NCBI GenBank assembly: GCA_965198185.1
Contig: CBDAOU010000001.1
Span: 868,001 to 932,000, forward strand
Reading direction: 5' to 3'
Source: JAJECS01 sp965198185
GTDB taxonomy: Bacteria > Chloroflexota > UBA11872
DNA length: 64,000 bases
Below the pieces are notes generated by a model, which searched no databases, was not told the origin of the DNA, and saw nothing but the letters and a program-made list of their open reading frames with translations. Position 1 is the first letter of the stretch. Every line of letters begins with the position of its first letter. Shown piece after piece: positions 15,323 through 24,199 of the stretch. Position numbers and translations under genes: made by a program.

Positions 15323-17331
15323 CGCAAGGACCCCCCTCACCCCCGGATCAAGTCCGGGGCAGGCTCCAACCCTCTCCCACAGGGGGGAGAGGGGGCGGCC
15401 CCGCCGGGCGGGACGGCTCGCCGGGATTCTCGCCCGGCGACGGACGAGGACGCGGAGGCCAACGCGGCGGCGGTCCCATGGACCCACCCGGCGGCCAGCC
15501 GCCTATGGGCGGACCGGGCGGGATGCGTACCGAACCGCGAATGGCGCTGGGGTCGAGCCAGCAGGTCTTGCGACGTCTGGCCGCCTACGCCTTGCCGCAT
15601 TGGCGGCTGGCGGCGGCGACGCTCTTCGTCACCCTGGTGGCGACGGCGGCGGAACTGGCGATCCCGTGGCTGCTGAAGGATGTGGTCGACCGCGGGCTGA
15701 AGGAGGGGTCGATCGCGGTGCTGATCGTGCTGGCGGCGCTGGTGGTGGCGCTGACGGCCGTGAAGGGCACGGCGCAGTTCGGGCGTCAGTTTGCGTCCGA
15801 GTGGCTGGGCCAGCGGGTCGTGTTCACGATGCGGAATCAGCTCTATCGACACGTGCAGAGCCTCTCGTTTGGCTATCACGACCGTGCGCGCACCGGCGAG
15901 TTGATGTCACGGACGACGAGTGACGTCGAGCGGGTGCGCCGCTTCGTGTCGATGGGCGTGTTCCAACTCGTGCAAATCTTGCTGCTCCTCGTGGGCGCGG
16001 CAGTGATGATGCTGCTGACGGATTGGCTGCTGGCGCTGCTGGCGCTGCTGACCGTGCCGCTGATGGCGGTGCTGGCGGTGACGTTCGCGCACCGCATTCG
16101 CCCATTGTTCCAGGCGGTGCAGGAGGCCTGGGCCGACCTGAACGCGACGGTGCAAGAGAACCTGGCGGGCGCGCGCGTGGTGCGGGCCTTCGCGCAGGAA
16201 GAGATGCAGCGGGCGCGCTTCGAGCCGGTGAACAAGGAGGTCACCGACCGCAACGTGGAGGTCATGCGGCTCTTCGCCATGCGCATGCCGCTCTTCACGG
16301 CCGTGCTGGGGCTGGGGCAGGTGGCGGTGCTGTGGTACGGCGGCTGGAAGGTCATCGAGGGCCAGGCGACGATCGGTGCGCTGGTGGCGTTCAACTTCTA
16401 TCTGCTCATTCTGATGATGCCGGTGCGCATGCTCGGCATGACCATCAACAGCTTTGCGCGCGCGGTGGCCTCGGGCACGCGCATCTTCGAGGTGTTGGAC
16501 GAGCACTCGGAGGTCCAGGAGGCGGCTGACGCGGTGGCGCTGGACGACGTGCGCGGCGAGCTGCGGTTCGAGGGCGTGGCGTTCGAATACGAAGGCCAGC
16601 GCGTGCTCGAGGACCTGACGTTTCACGTGCGCCCCGGCGAGGCGCTGGGCATCGTGGGCGGCACGGGCTCGGGCAAAAGCACGATCATCAATCTCTTGCC
16701 GCGCTTCTACGACCCCTCGTCCGGTCGGGTGCTGGTGGACGACCTGGACGTGCGGAAGGTGCGTATGGCGTCGCTGCGGGCGCAGATCGGCATCGTGCAC
16801 CAAGAGCCCTTCGTCTTCGCGACGAGCATCCGGGAGAACATTGCCTACGGACGGCCCGGCGCGACCGACGAGCAGGTCGAGGCCGCGGCCCGCGCCGCAC
16901 AGATTCACGACTTCATCGCGGGCCTGCCGCGGGGCTATGCGACGCCGGTGGGCGAGCGCGGCGTGACGCTCTCGGGCGGCCAGAAGCAACGGATTGCGAT
17001 TGCGCGGGCGCTGCTGCTAGACCCGCGCATTCTGGTGCTGGACGAGTCGACGTCGAGCGTGGACACGTGGACGGAGCGGGCCATCCAGGAGGCGCTGAGC
17101 GAGGCGCAGCGGGACCGCACGACGCTGATCATCAGCCAGCGAATTCGCAGCGTGCGTGACGCGGCCGAGATCATCGTGCTGGAGCAGGGGCGCATCGTGC
17201 AGCGCGGGCGGCATGAGGCGTTGGTGGAGCAGGAAGGGCTCTACCGCGACATGTGGCTGACGCAGGAGGCGGAGGCGGAGCAGCTGCGCGAGGAGTCGGC
17301 ACGAGTTGGCGCGCCGGGAGGGGCAGTCTAA
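15319..17331 (+). CDS. ABC exporter half-transporter, subunit 1
   Basis: A 670-residue membrane-plus-ATPase protein. Residues 1-80 are a Pro/Gly/Arg-rich extension, partly made by a dispersed repeat (15331-15395). Six transmembrane helices follow (about 90-390), then the ATPase with Walker A G-G-T-G-S-G-K-S near 446, Q-loop, L-S-G-G-Q near 552 and Walker B ending L-D-E. It is of the multidrug/lipid exporter type. It most likely forms a heterodimer with the next gene, which overlaps its stop by 1 nt. The MarR gene overlaps its start by 4 nt. An in-frame ATG at 15523 would remove the odd N-terminus and could be the ancestral start. Confidence 0.9.
   Translation: MTQGPPSPPDQVRGRLQPSPTGGRGGGPAGRDGSPGFSPGDGRGRGGQRGGGPMDPPGGQPPMGGPGGMRTEPRMALGSSQQVLRRLAAYALPHWRLAAATLFVTLVATAAELAIPWLLKDVVDRGLKEGSIAVLIVLAALVVALTAVKGTAQFGRQFASEWLGQRVVFTMRNQLYRHVQSLSFGYHDRARTGELMSRTTSDVERVRRFVSMGVFQLVQILLLLVGAAVMMLLTDWLLALLALLTVPLMAVLAVTFAHRIRPLFQAVQEAWADLNATVQENLAGARVVRAFAQEEMQRARFEPVNKEVTDRNVEVMRLFAMRMPLFTAVLGLGQVAVLWYGGWKVIEGQATIGALVAFNFYLLILMMPVRMLGMTINSFARAVASGTRIFEVLDEHSEVQEAADAVALDDVRGELRFEGVAFEYEGQRVLEDLTFHVRPGEALGIVGGTGSGKSTIINLLPRFYDPSSGRVLVDDLDVRKVRMASLRAQIGIVHQEPFVFATSIRENIAYGRPGATDEQVEAAARAAQIHDFIAGLPRGYATPVGERGVTLSGGQKQRIAIARALLLDPRILVLDESTSSVDTWTERAIQEALSEAQRDRTTLIISQRIRSVRDAAEIIVLEQGRIVQRGRHEALVEQEGLYRDMWLTQEAEAEQLREESARVGAPGGAV
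15331..15395. repeat. Dispersed repeat inside the ABC gene
   Basis: Two perfect hairpins, 7 bp (15341-15347 with 15353-15359) and 9 bp (15370-15378 with 15385-15393), lie in a C-rich segment starting CCCCCCTCAC and containing AACCCTCTCCC. The AACCCTCTCCC core recurs at 23625-23635. The element is translated as part of the ABC protein N-terminus. Confidence 0.5.
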
Positions 17332-19232
17332 TGGGCATGGCCGGACGCATGATGCTGGGCGGCATGGGCGAGGATGCCCGCGCCTACGACCACCGGATCG
17401 CGCGGCGGCTGCTGGCCTATCTGCGGCCGCACCGGCGGCAGCTGGCGGTGGTGCTGGTGCTGGTGGTGCTGGCGGCGGGAGCGGCGAACGCGGGTCCGCT
17501 GCTGCTGAAGATCGGCATTGACGACGCGATCTGCGGCGGGGTGCAGCCAGAGGTGCAGCAAGAGGCGCAGCCAGGGGCGCAGTTCTGCGACACGACGCAG
17601 GGCAACGGCGAGCTGCTGGCCGTGGTGGGGCTGGTGTACATCGCGACGCTCGGGCTGATGTGGGGGCTCAACTACTTCCAGGTGCTGCTCACGGCGGCCA
17701 TCGGGCAGGCGAGCTTGTGGCAGCTGCGCAACGACATGTTCGCCAAGCTGCAGCGGCTGTCGATCTCCTATTTCGGCCGGCATCCGCTGGGGGCGGTGAT
17801 GTCTCGCATCACCAACGACGTGGACGTGATCAGCGAGTTCGTGACGCTCGGGGTGACGTCGCTGGTGGGCGATGTGGCGATGCTGCTGATCATCGTGGGA
17901 ATGATGTTTGGGCTGGATTGGCGGCTGGCGCTGGTGAGCCTGGCGGTGCTGCCGCTGATGTGGCTGGCGAGCCGGTTCTTCAGCCGCTGGGCGCGGGCGG
18001 CGTTCCGCCAGGTGCGCTCGACCGTGGGCAACGTGTACGGCGACTTGCAGGAGAGCATCGACGGGGTGCGCACGGCGCAGTCGTTCGTGCGCGAGGACCG
18101 CAACGCGGCGGCGTTCGAGCGAACCAATCGGCGGAACGTGGACGCGAGCGTGCGCGCCGGGGCCATCGTGTCCGCCTTCATCCCCGTCGTCGACACGATA
18201 TCGGCGCTGGCGACGGCCCTGGTGATCGTGGTGGGCGGGATGTTCGTGATCAACGGCGAGATGCAGATCGGGGCGTTGGTGGCCTTCATCGCGCTGATCG
18301 CGCGGTTCTTTGGGCCCATCCAGCAGCTCTCGCGCTTCTACAACCAGCTGCAGTCAACCATGGCGGCGGGCGAGAAGATCTTCGAGTTGATCGACGAGCC
18401 GCTGGAGGTGGAGGACCGGCCGGACGCCGGCGCGCTGCCGCGAATAGAGGGCCGCGTCGAGTTCGACGGGGTGACGTTTGGCTACAACGGCACGGACGTG
18501 CTGCACGACATCTCGTTCGCCGCCGCGGCCGGGCAGCGCGTGGCCCTGGTGGGCCCGACGGGGGCCGGCAAGACGACGACGGTGAACCTGCTGGCGCGCT
18601 TCTTCGAGCCGGGCCGGGGCGAGATCCGCATCGACGGTGTGCCGCTGGACACGGTTACGCAGGACTCGCTGCGGGGTCAGATGGGGATCGTGCCGCAGGA
18701 CAGCTATCTTTTTTCCGGCACGATTCGCGAGAACATCGCGTTCGCGCGGCCCTACGCCACCGACGAAGAGATCAAGCAGGCGGCGGAGGCCGTGGGGGCG
18801 CACGAGTTCATCGAACGGCTGACCGACGGCTACGACACGGACGTGCGCGAGCGCGGGGCGCGGCTCTCGGTGGGGCAACGGCAGCTCATCTGCTTCGCGC
18901 GAGCGCTGCTGGCGGACCCGCGCCTGCTGATCCTGGACGAGGCCACGTCAAGCGTGGACGCGCATACCGAGCGGATCATCGAGCGAGGACTCGACCGCCT
19001 GATGGCGGGGCGCACGTCGTTCGTCATCGCGCACCGCCTCGCCACGGTGCGGGGGGCGGACCTGATTCTGGTGTTCCACGACGGGCAAATCGTGGAGCGC
19101 GGCGCCCACGACGAGCTGCTGGAAGCCGGCGGGCTCTACTACCAGCTCTACACCACCGGCTTCCCCGGCGACGAATCGGCGGAGACCATGGCGACGGAGA
19201 CCACGGTTCTCAACCGACGGATGTGGATGTAG
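17331..19232 (+). CDS. ABC exporter half-transporter, subunit 2
   Basis: A 633-residue partner of the preceding half-transporter. Six membrane helices lie in about residues 30-330, with a long extracytoplasmic loop between the first two that carries two cysteines (I-C-G-G and F-C-D). The ATPase has Walker A G-P-T-G-A-G-K-T-T near 408, an altered signature L-S-V-G-Q near 511, and Walker B L-D-E-A. Both subunits keep the catalytic Glu, so both ATP sites may work. ATG 17331 overlaps the previous TAA and has GGGAGGGG upstream. The substrate is unknown. Confidence 0.9.
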   Translation: MGMAGRMMLGGMGEDARAYDHRIARRLLAYLRPHRRQLAVVLVLVVLAAGAANAGPLLLKIGIDDAICGGVQPEVQQEAQPGAQFCDTTQGNGELLAVVGLVYIATLGLMWGLNYFQVLLTAAIGQASLWQLRNDMFAKLQRLSISYFGRHPLGAVMSRITNDVDVISEFVTLGVTSLVGDVAMLLIIVGMMFGLDWRLALVSLAVLPLMWLASRFFSRWARAAFRQVRSTVGNVYGDLQESIDGVRTAQSFVREDRNAAAFERTNRRNVDASVRAGAIVSAFIPVVDTISALATALVIVVGGMFVINGEMQIGALVAFIALIARFFGPIQQLSRFYNQLQSTMAAGEKIFELIDEPLEVEDRPDAGALPRIEGRVEFDGVTFGYNGTDVLHDISFAAAAGQRVALVGPTGAGKTTTVNLLARFFEPGRGEIRIDGVPLDTVTQDSLRGQMGIVPQDSYLFSGTIRENIAFARPYATDEEIKQAAEAVGAHEFIERLTDGYDTDVRERGARLSVGQRQLICFARALLADPRLLILDEATSSVDAHTERIIERGLDRLMAGRTSFVIAHRLATVRGADLILVFHDGQIVERGAHDELLEAGGLYYQLYTTGFPGDESAETMATETTVLNRRMWM

Positions 19233-19246
19233 GAGGCGCGGCAGGA

Positions 19247-19813
19247 GTGACGACGCCGGCGGATGACGTGCGCCTGCGCGCGGCCACGGTGGCGGACGCC
19301 GCGACGATCGCGGAAGTCCACGTGTGCGCCTGGCAGGCCGCGTTTCGCGGGATCGTTCCGGACGAACGCCTCGACGCGTTGCGGGTCGAGCAGCGAGCCG
19401 ACCGCTTTCGCGAGCATCTGGCGCCGGCGGAGTCCGCCGGCCAACGGTTCATCATCGCGGTGTGCAATCGCGCGGTGATCGGATTCGTGGGATTTGGCAC
19501 CACGCGCGACGAGGACCAGGACGCGGCCCGCGTGGGCGAGGTGCGGGGGCTCTACGTACATCCGGCGCATTGGCGGCGAGGCGCCGGCCGGCGGTTGCTG
19601 CACGCCGCCGTCGAGGGACTGACCGCCGACGGCTACGACACCGCGACGCTCTGGACTCTGGCGGAAAGCGAGGCGTCGCGAGCGTTCTACGAGGCGCAGG
19701 GATGGTGTACCGACGGGGTCGTCATTGGGTGGGAAGACTGGGACGGCGTGCCGCTCGTGCGCTATCGCATGAAGTTGCCAGCGGTTGATACGGGAACAGA
19801 GCCCGGTACCTAG
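19247..19813 (+). CDS. GNAT N-acetyltransferase
   Basis: A 188-residue GNAT domain. The N-terminus reads R-L-R-A-A-T-V-A-D-A-A; motif A is L-Y-V-H-P-A-H-W-R-R-G-A-G-R-R-L-L, and A-F-Y-E-A-Q-G-W is the C-terminal motif. It starts at GTG 19247 with AGGAGG 10 nt upstream, just after the ABC gene, and is probably the last gene of the marR-ABC operon. It could modify a drug or a metabolite; the substrate is unknown. Confidence 0.85.
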   Translation: MTTPADDVRLRAATVADAATIAEVHVCAWQAAFRGIVPDERLDALRVEQRADRFREHLAPAESAGQRFIIAVCNRAVIGFVGFGTTRDEDQDAARVGEVRGLYVHPAHWRRGAGRRLLHAAVEGLTADGYDTATLWTLAESEASRAFYEAQGWCTDGVVIGWEDWDGVPLVRYRMKLPAVDTGTEPGT

Positions 19814-19867
19814 CAGCCCAGTCCGACGATGCTCAGCCCGGGACGGGTGCGGCCACGCGGCTACACA

Positions 19868-20116
19868 CTAGGCTGCCGCTTCTTTGTCCTTCGGTGTCCG
19901 ACGGCCGTTCATGCCCGCGAATAGTCCTTCGATCACACCTTCGATCCGCGCCACGCGCTCGCTCAGCGTGTCGATCCGGGCCTCGAGGGCCTCGAAACGA
20001 GCCTCGAAACGGTCTTCGAGCCGGTCGATCCGACCGCCCAGATGCCGCCAGAGCGTTAGGGCCAGCGCGGCTTGCGCCGCACCCACGCTCAAAATCCCAA
20101 TTAACTCCGGCGTCAT
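19868..20116 (-). CDS. Small membrane coiled-coil protein
   Basis: 82 residues: one N-terminal hydrophobic helix (about 4-24), then a regular heptad coiled coil rich in R-F-E-A-R and R-I-D-x-L units (about 28-65) and a basic tail. The function is unknown. The design mirrors the protein at 6335-6838, with the anchor at the opposite end. ATG 20116 is chosen because the hydrophobic helix begins there. Confidence 0.55.
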   Translation of the reverse strand: MTPELIGILSVGAAQAALALTLWRHLGGRIDRLEDRFEARFEALEARIDTLSERVARIEGVIEGLFAGMNGRRTPKDKEAAA

Positions 20117-20216
20117 GAGGAACCTTTCGGCAAGCTGCCAGCGGCACGTGGCCTCTGACGGCAGCCCGAGGAATCCGAGTATATCGTCACAGCCAGGCTG
20201 CCACGTCTCCGGTCCT

Positions 20217-20681
20217 TCACGACGCGGCCGCCGCCGGCGCGGGGATGTCGATCTCGATCGTGATGCCGTCGGGATCGCGCAGGTAGAGAGTCCCGCTGCC
20301 TTCAAACTCGCCGGCCGTCTGCCGGACGGGCGCGTCGCGGTGGAACGACGCACCGAGCTCCTTCAGCCGCGCGACGGCCGCGTCCCAGTCGTCCACGGTG
20401 AGGCACAGGTGCGCGTTGCCGGCGTTGTAGGTCTCAAGATCGACGCGGCCCGGCGGCGGCTCGAAGTAGCGCAGCAACTCCAGCTCGACCTCGGTGCCCG
20501 GCAAACGGAACAGCGCGATCTCAAGGCTGCAGTCGGGGTAGCCGATGATCTCGCTGATGTAGGGCTCGGCGTAACGGCGGCGGAAATGGGGGCCCTGGCC
20601 GAGCAGGGCGCTGTAGAACGCGACGGAGCGGTCCAAGTCCGCCACGGTGAATCCCACGTGGGCCACGCTGCTGACTGCCAT
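20217..20681 (-). CDS. VOC family metalloprotein
   Basis: A 154-residue vicinal-oxygen-chelate protein with two beta-alpha-beta-beta-beta units. The four metal ligands can be placed: His in A-H-V-G-F-T-V, Glu in E-L-E-L-L-R-Y, His in N-A-H-L-C-L-T-V and Glu in T-I-E-I-D near the C-terminus. The family includes glyoxalases, ring-cleavage dioxygenases and epimerases. ATG 20681 has AAGGAGG 8 nt upstream. It follows the glycosidase-like gene on the same strand, so an operon is likely, but the reaction is unknown. Confidence 0.85.
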   Translation of the reverse strand: MAVSSVAHVGFTVADLDRSVAFYSALLGQGPHFRRRYAEPYISEIIGYPDCSLEIALFRLPGTEVELELLRYFEPPPGRVDLETYNAGNAHLCLTVDDWDAAVARLKELGASFHRDAPVRQTAGEFEGSGTLYLRDPDGITIEIDIPAPAAAAS

Positions 20682-20702
20682 GCGAGCTGCCTCCTTCTCC
20701 AA

Positions 20703-22364
20703 CTAGCCGCTGGGGTTCCGATAGCGCACGTGCGCTTCGAGCTTCTCGATTTGCACGGGCTGCGGTCCGGGCGTGCCGCGGGAGAGCCGTACCCCCACGA
20801 GATTCTCCCCCACCGCAAACTGCTCCGGCCGGGCCGGATAGACCAGCCAGCCGTCCTGAACGGTTGGTGGGCCTAGCCGAAGGTTGTTAAGGCGGACCTC
20901 CACACGATTGGCGATGGCGCGGGCGGGGGGATCGTTCATCAAGCTGCGGTCGGGGTGACCGATTTGGGCGATCTCCACGGGGTCGAGACGCTCGTCGTCG
21001 GGTAGCGCACTGGCGGACGGGTCGGAGAGCAGCACGCGTACGTCCACGCCGGCCAGGTGCTCGGCCTCGCCCGCCAGATCGTCCGCCACGTTGAGCGTCA
21101 GCAAGGTGTCGGCGGCGCCGTCCCAGGCCAGCGGGGCGGGAAGTGGGGCGAACATGTTGCTGTTGAAATACATGTTGCGCGGCGTGTACCAGGCTTCGGG
21201 GTTGGGGATGACGATGGGGCCGTGGCCGCCGCCGCGCCGTTGGACGACGAAGGTCTTGTCCTTGCGGTGGAAGCCGTCGGGTTCGGCGAGTTCGATGTAG
21301 GCCGTGCGCTGCGCCTCCGCCGCCGGCCAGTTCAGGGCCTTCAGCCCAATGCGCTCGGCCGACTCCAGCGAGCTGTGCTCCCAGTTGAAGGTCTGCACGC
21401 CGTCGGCGCCCTGGTGGAACCAGTTGGCGAACACGCCGCGGAACACCTCGACCGGCGGCCACATGTAGCCGTCCGAGGAGTGATGGTCGTCGATGGCCGG
21501 GTAGAGCTTGATGGGCGTCCCGGCCGTGATGCGGCGGAACGCGGCGATATCCACGTCGAACGAGCGGCAGCCGATGACCATGAGGTCGACCAGCAGCTCG
21601 CGCGCCCAGGTTTCGATGTCGATGCCGTCGAAGTGGCAGCCCATGAGGTTCTCGGGCACGCGCACGGCCAGCAGCAGCGGGCGGCCGCGGGCTTCGGCGA
21701 CGTCGAGGGTCATGCGGCGCACCTTGCGCATGAAGGCCGTCAGCCGGTCCCGCAGCTCCCACTGCCGTCCCCAGGGCAGCACCAGCGGAATGCGGGCGAA
21801 ATCGAGCGTGATGCCGTCGTAGTCGTAGTCCTCGGCGACCTCGCGCAGGATGCCGAGCTTGTAGTCGTGGACCTCGTCGAAGGCGAAGTTCCAATACCCG
21901 TTGGCGTTCCAGGTGTTTATGAGCAGCTCCGGGTGCTGCTCTTTCATGGGAATCGGGCTCACGGGACCGAGGTCGTTGTCGGAGCCGTTGATGCGGTAGA
22001 GATAGAAGTTCTCGAGCCCGCGATCCTGGGATGCCTCCAGGAACGTGCGCATGATGTTGATGCCGTCGTCCGCCCAGCGGCGGAAGCCGGGAGCGTCGAT
22101 CAGGACCTGGGTGCGGCTGGGAAAGGGCGCCTGATGCCCCTCGTTCCAGTCCCACCACATGCTGTCGAGGCGCAGGGCGGGGTCGTCGGCCCACTCGAAC
22201 TTGAAGGCCAGCAGGTCGTCAATGTCCTTGATGGGGAAGTTGGCGCCGTCGCCCATGATCACGTCGAAGTGGACGACGATGCGCCGTGGCCGCTCGATGG
22301 CGGCCAGGTGATCGGCGGAGAGCTCGACGGGCGCCTCGCCCGGCGAAGTCAGCGGCTCAGCCAT
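20703..22364 (-). CDS. TIM-barrel glycoside-hydrolase-like protein
   Basis: A 553-residue protein. Residues about 25-380 look like a glycosidase-type TIM barrel, with D-Y-D-G-I-T-L-D-F-A-R-I-P on a central strand, a pattern of the GHL/DUF4015 type where the Asp is a candidate catalytic residue. Further conserved acidic residues follow in D-G-I-D-I-E-T-W and I-D-D-H. Residues about 400-550 are strand-rich and may bind carbohydrate. There is no signal peptide, so it is probably cytosolic. Its stop lies 21 nt before the VOC gene. The substrate is unknown. Confidence 0.6.
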   Translation of the reverse strand: MAEPLTSPGEAPVELSADHLAAIERPRRIVVHFDVIMGDGANFPIKDIDDLLAFKFEWADDPALRLDSMWWDWNEGHQAPFPSRTQVLIDAPGFRRWADDGINIMRTFLEASQDRGLENFYLYRINGSDNDLGPVSPIPMKEQHPELLINTWNANGYWNFAFDEVHDYKLGILREVAEDYDYDGITLDFARIPLVLPWGRQWELRDRLTAFMRKVRRMTLDVAEARGRPLLLAVRVPENLMGCHFDGIDIETWARELLVDLMVIGCRSFDVDIAAFRRITAGTPIKLYPAIDDHHSSDGYMWPPVEVFRGVFANWFHQGADGVQTFNWEHSSLESAERIGLKALNWPAAEAQRTAYIELAEPDGFHRKDKTFVVQRRGGGHGPIVIPNPEAWYTPRNMYFNSNMFAPLPAPLAWDGAADTLLTLNVADDLAGEAEHLAGVDVRVLLSDPSASALPDDERLDPVEIAQIGHPDRSLMNDPPARAIANRVEVRLNNLRLGPPTVQDGWLVYPARPEQFAVGENLVGVRLSRGTPGPQPVQIEKLEAHVRYRNPSG

Positions 22365-22536
22365 GCGGCCCCCTCACACGGAGCGAAGCCCCCTCACGGT
22401 GCGCCGCCGGCGTCCGCGCGTCAACCGCTGAGGCGCCATCGGATATCCTGGCATCCAGGCGGGAGGCGTGGCGCGCGCAGCGGCACGCCTGGGACCTTCC
22501 CGTGCGCCGAGCGGGATCGATCGGCCGGAGGCGACG

Positions 22537-23586
22537 ATGCGAGAGGGCTATTTCCACCGCGTGCAACGCGAGACAGACACCAGGGTTTGGGTCAACAACC
22601 CCACCGCGTTTGATCTGTGCGCGTCGGTAGGCGCCGGGGCGGTTTCGGGGACCACGAATCCGACCTACGGCTCGGTCCTGCTCAAGCGCGAGCCGGAGTA
22701 CGTCAAGCCGATCATCGACGAGGTGTCGGCCGTCGAGTCCGACCCCTATCGGGCCGCCGACGAGATATATCAGCGCATCTCGCGGCGGTTCATGGAAGGC
22801 TTCCTGCCGCAGTGGGAGTCCAGCGGCGGCGCTTGGGGCTTCGTGACCATGCAGGACGATCCCCGCCTCGACGAGGACCCCGGCCTGATCGTGGACGCCG
22901 CGCTGCGGCACCGCGAGGTGGCGCCGAACTATCTCGCCAAGATCCCGGTCATCGAGTCGGGCATGGAGGCCATGCGGCGGCTGGTGGGCCTCAACATCCC
23001 CATGTGCGCCACGGAGTGCTTCGCCGTGTCGCAGGCCGTGGCGATGTGCGAGACCTACGAGCAGGCCGCGGACGCCACCGGCAACACGCCGCCGTTCTTC
23101 ATCACGCACATCACCGGCGTCCTCGACGACGACCTGCACGACTGGGTCGCGGAGAACGAGGTCGACGTCGCGCCGGAGCTGTTGCGCATGGCCGGCTCGA
23201 TCGTGGCGCGCAAGCAGTACCGGGTGATCAAGGAGCGCGGCTTCCGCACGATCTTCCTCGGCGGCGGCGTGCGCGGCACGCATCACTACACCGAGTTCGT
23301 GGGCGGCGACGCGCACGTGACGATGAACTGGGCCACCTTCGACGACTTGATCGAAGAGGACGGGCCGGTTGTCGACCGCATCCACGCGACCGACGATCCC
23401 GCCGACATCGCGGAACTGCGGGCGAAGATTCCGCGCTTCCGCACGGCTTACGACGACGACGGCCTGACGACGGCGGAGTTCACCGAGTACCCGGCGCTGG
23501 TGCGGTTCCGCAACTACTTCATCGACGGCTGCGAGCACCTGGACGGTGAGATCGCCAAGCGTCACGCCGCCGCGGTGGTGGCGTAG
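22537..23586 (+). CDS. Transaldolase-family protein
   Basis: A 349-residue protein. The N-terminal segment with G-A-G-A-V-S-G-T-T-N-P-T resembles the transaldolase first strand and loop (S-G-x-T-T-N-P). Y-L-A-K-I-P-V-I-E-S-G near residue 141 is the Schiff-base lysine region. It is longer and more divergent than ordinary transaldolases, so it may be a specialised aldolase acting on sugar phosphates. ATG 22537 has CCGGAGG 5 nt upstream. It is divergent from the TIM-barrel/VOC pair, which suggests a carbohydrate-use locus. Confidence 0.65.
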   Translation: MREGYFHRVQRETDTRVWVNNPTAFDLCASVGAGAVSGTTNPTYGSVLLKREPEYVKPIIDEVSAVESDPYRAADEIYQRISRRFMEGFLPQWESSGGAWGFVTMQDDPRLDEDPGLIVDAALRHREVAPNYLAKIPVIESGMEAMRRLVGLNIPMCATECFAVSQAVAMCETYEQAADATGNTPPFFITHITGVLDDDLHDWVAENEVDVAPELLRMAGSIVARKQYRVIKERGFRTIFLGGGVRGTHHYTEFVGGDAHVTMNWATFDDLIEEDGPVVDRIHATDDPADIAELRAKIPRFRTAYDDDGLTTAEFTEYPALVRFRNYFIDGCEHLDGEIAKRHAAAVVA

Positions 23587-23614
23587 GGGGCGGCGTGCGG
23601 GCGGTGAAGATATC

Positions 23615-23669
23615 CCCCTCAGCTAACCCTCTCCCGCGGTCCGGGCGCCCACGAGGGACGCCCCTACAC
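23615..23669. repeat. Dispersed repeat with hairpin
   Basis: CCCCTCAGCTAACCCTCTCCC is followed by GGGCGCCC and GGGACGCCCCTACA, which pair imperfectly. The first part shares the AACCCTCTCCC core with the repeat inside the ABC gene (15331-15395). It lies directly after the transaldolase-like gene. Confidence 0.45.
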
Positions 23670-24199
23670 GGATGGCATGTGGGGGCCGGCGAGGATCAGC
23701 CGGCGGGCGGCATCCGAGGATGCGCAGGGTGACCGCCAGGGCGTCGTCGAGCCATGACTCAAGGTCGCGGCGCAGCTGCTCGCCGGCGTCGGCTTCGGTG
23801 AAAGGTGAACTCCGAGTCGATACAGTGCACGAGTTCGCGATCCACGTGATGCTGGTCGGATCGTCATCGTCGGCGAGGACCGATGAACGCTTCTGCGAAC
23901 GCGGAAACTGCCATGATCCCGGAACAGGATAAGCCATAATGATGCAGTGAGACGACCATTGAGCAGCGTCGGTCTTCGTCTAACGTAAGGTCTGATCTGA
24001 TCCAGTACTTGTTCTCTGATTATTGGCCCAATAGTCGAGCCTGCGCGCGGTTTGCACGATTTGGTGTTGCCACCAGTGCCCACGGTCATCGTGGGCGCCG
24101 CCGGAATCGACGCGCCAGAGAAGGGCACGCGCAGCGCATCGAATTCGTTTTCGCCTCGCCGAGTCGGGTCTCGATGGCGGCGGTCATCTGCGGGAGCAG
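23670..24199. other. No intact gene seen
   Basis: About 530 bp without a convincing gene. Short open frames exist on both strands, but none has recognisable motifs. One minus-strand stretch (23937-23623) has a helical, partly plausible composition and may be a remnant. GC is a little lower than nearby, in keeping with relaxed constraint. Confidence 0.4.

Noticed and set aside
21057..22613. A 518-codon plus-strand frame opposite the TIM-barrel gene
   Set aside because: No motifs; the minus-strand protein has a coherent glycosidase-like pattern.
23623..23937. A 104-codon minus-strand open frame in the gene-poor stretch
   Set aside because: No motif or ribosome site; at best a remnant.
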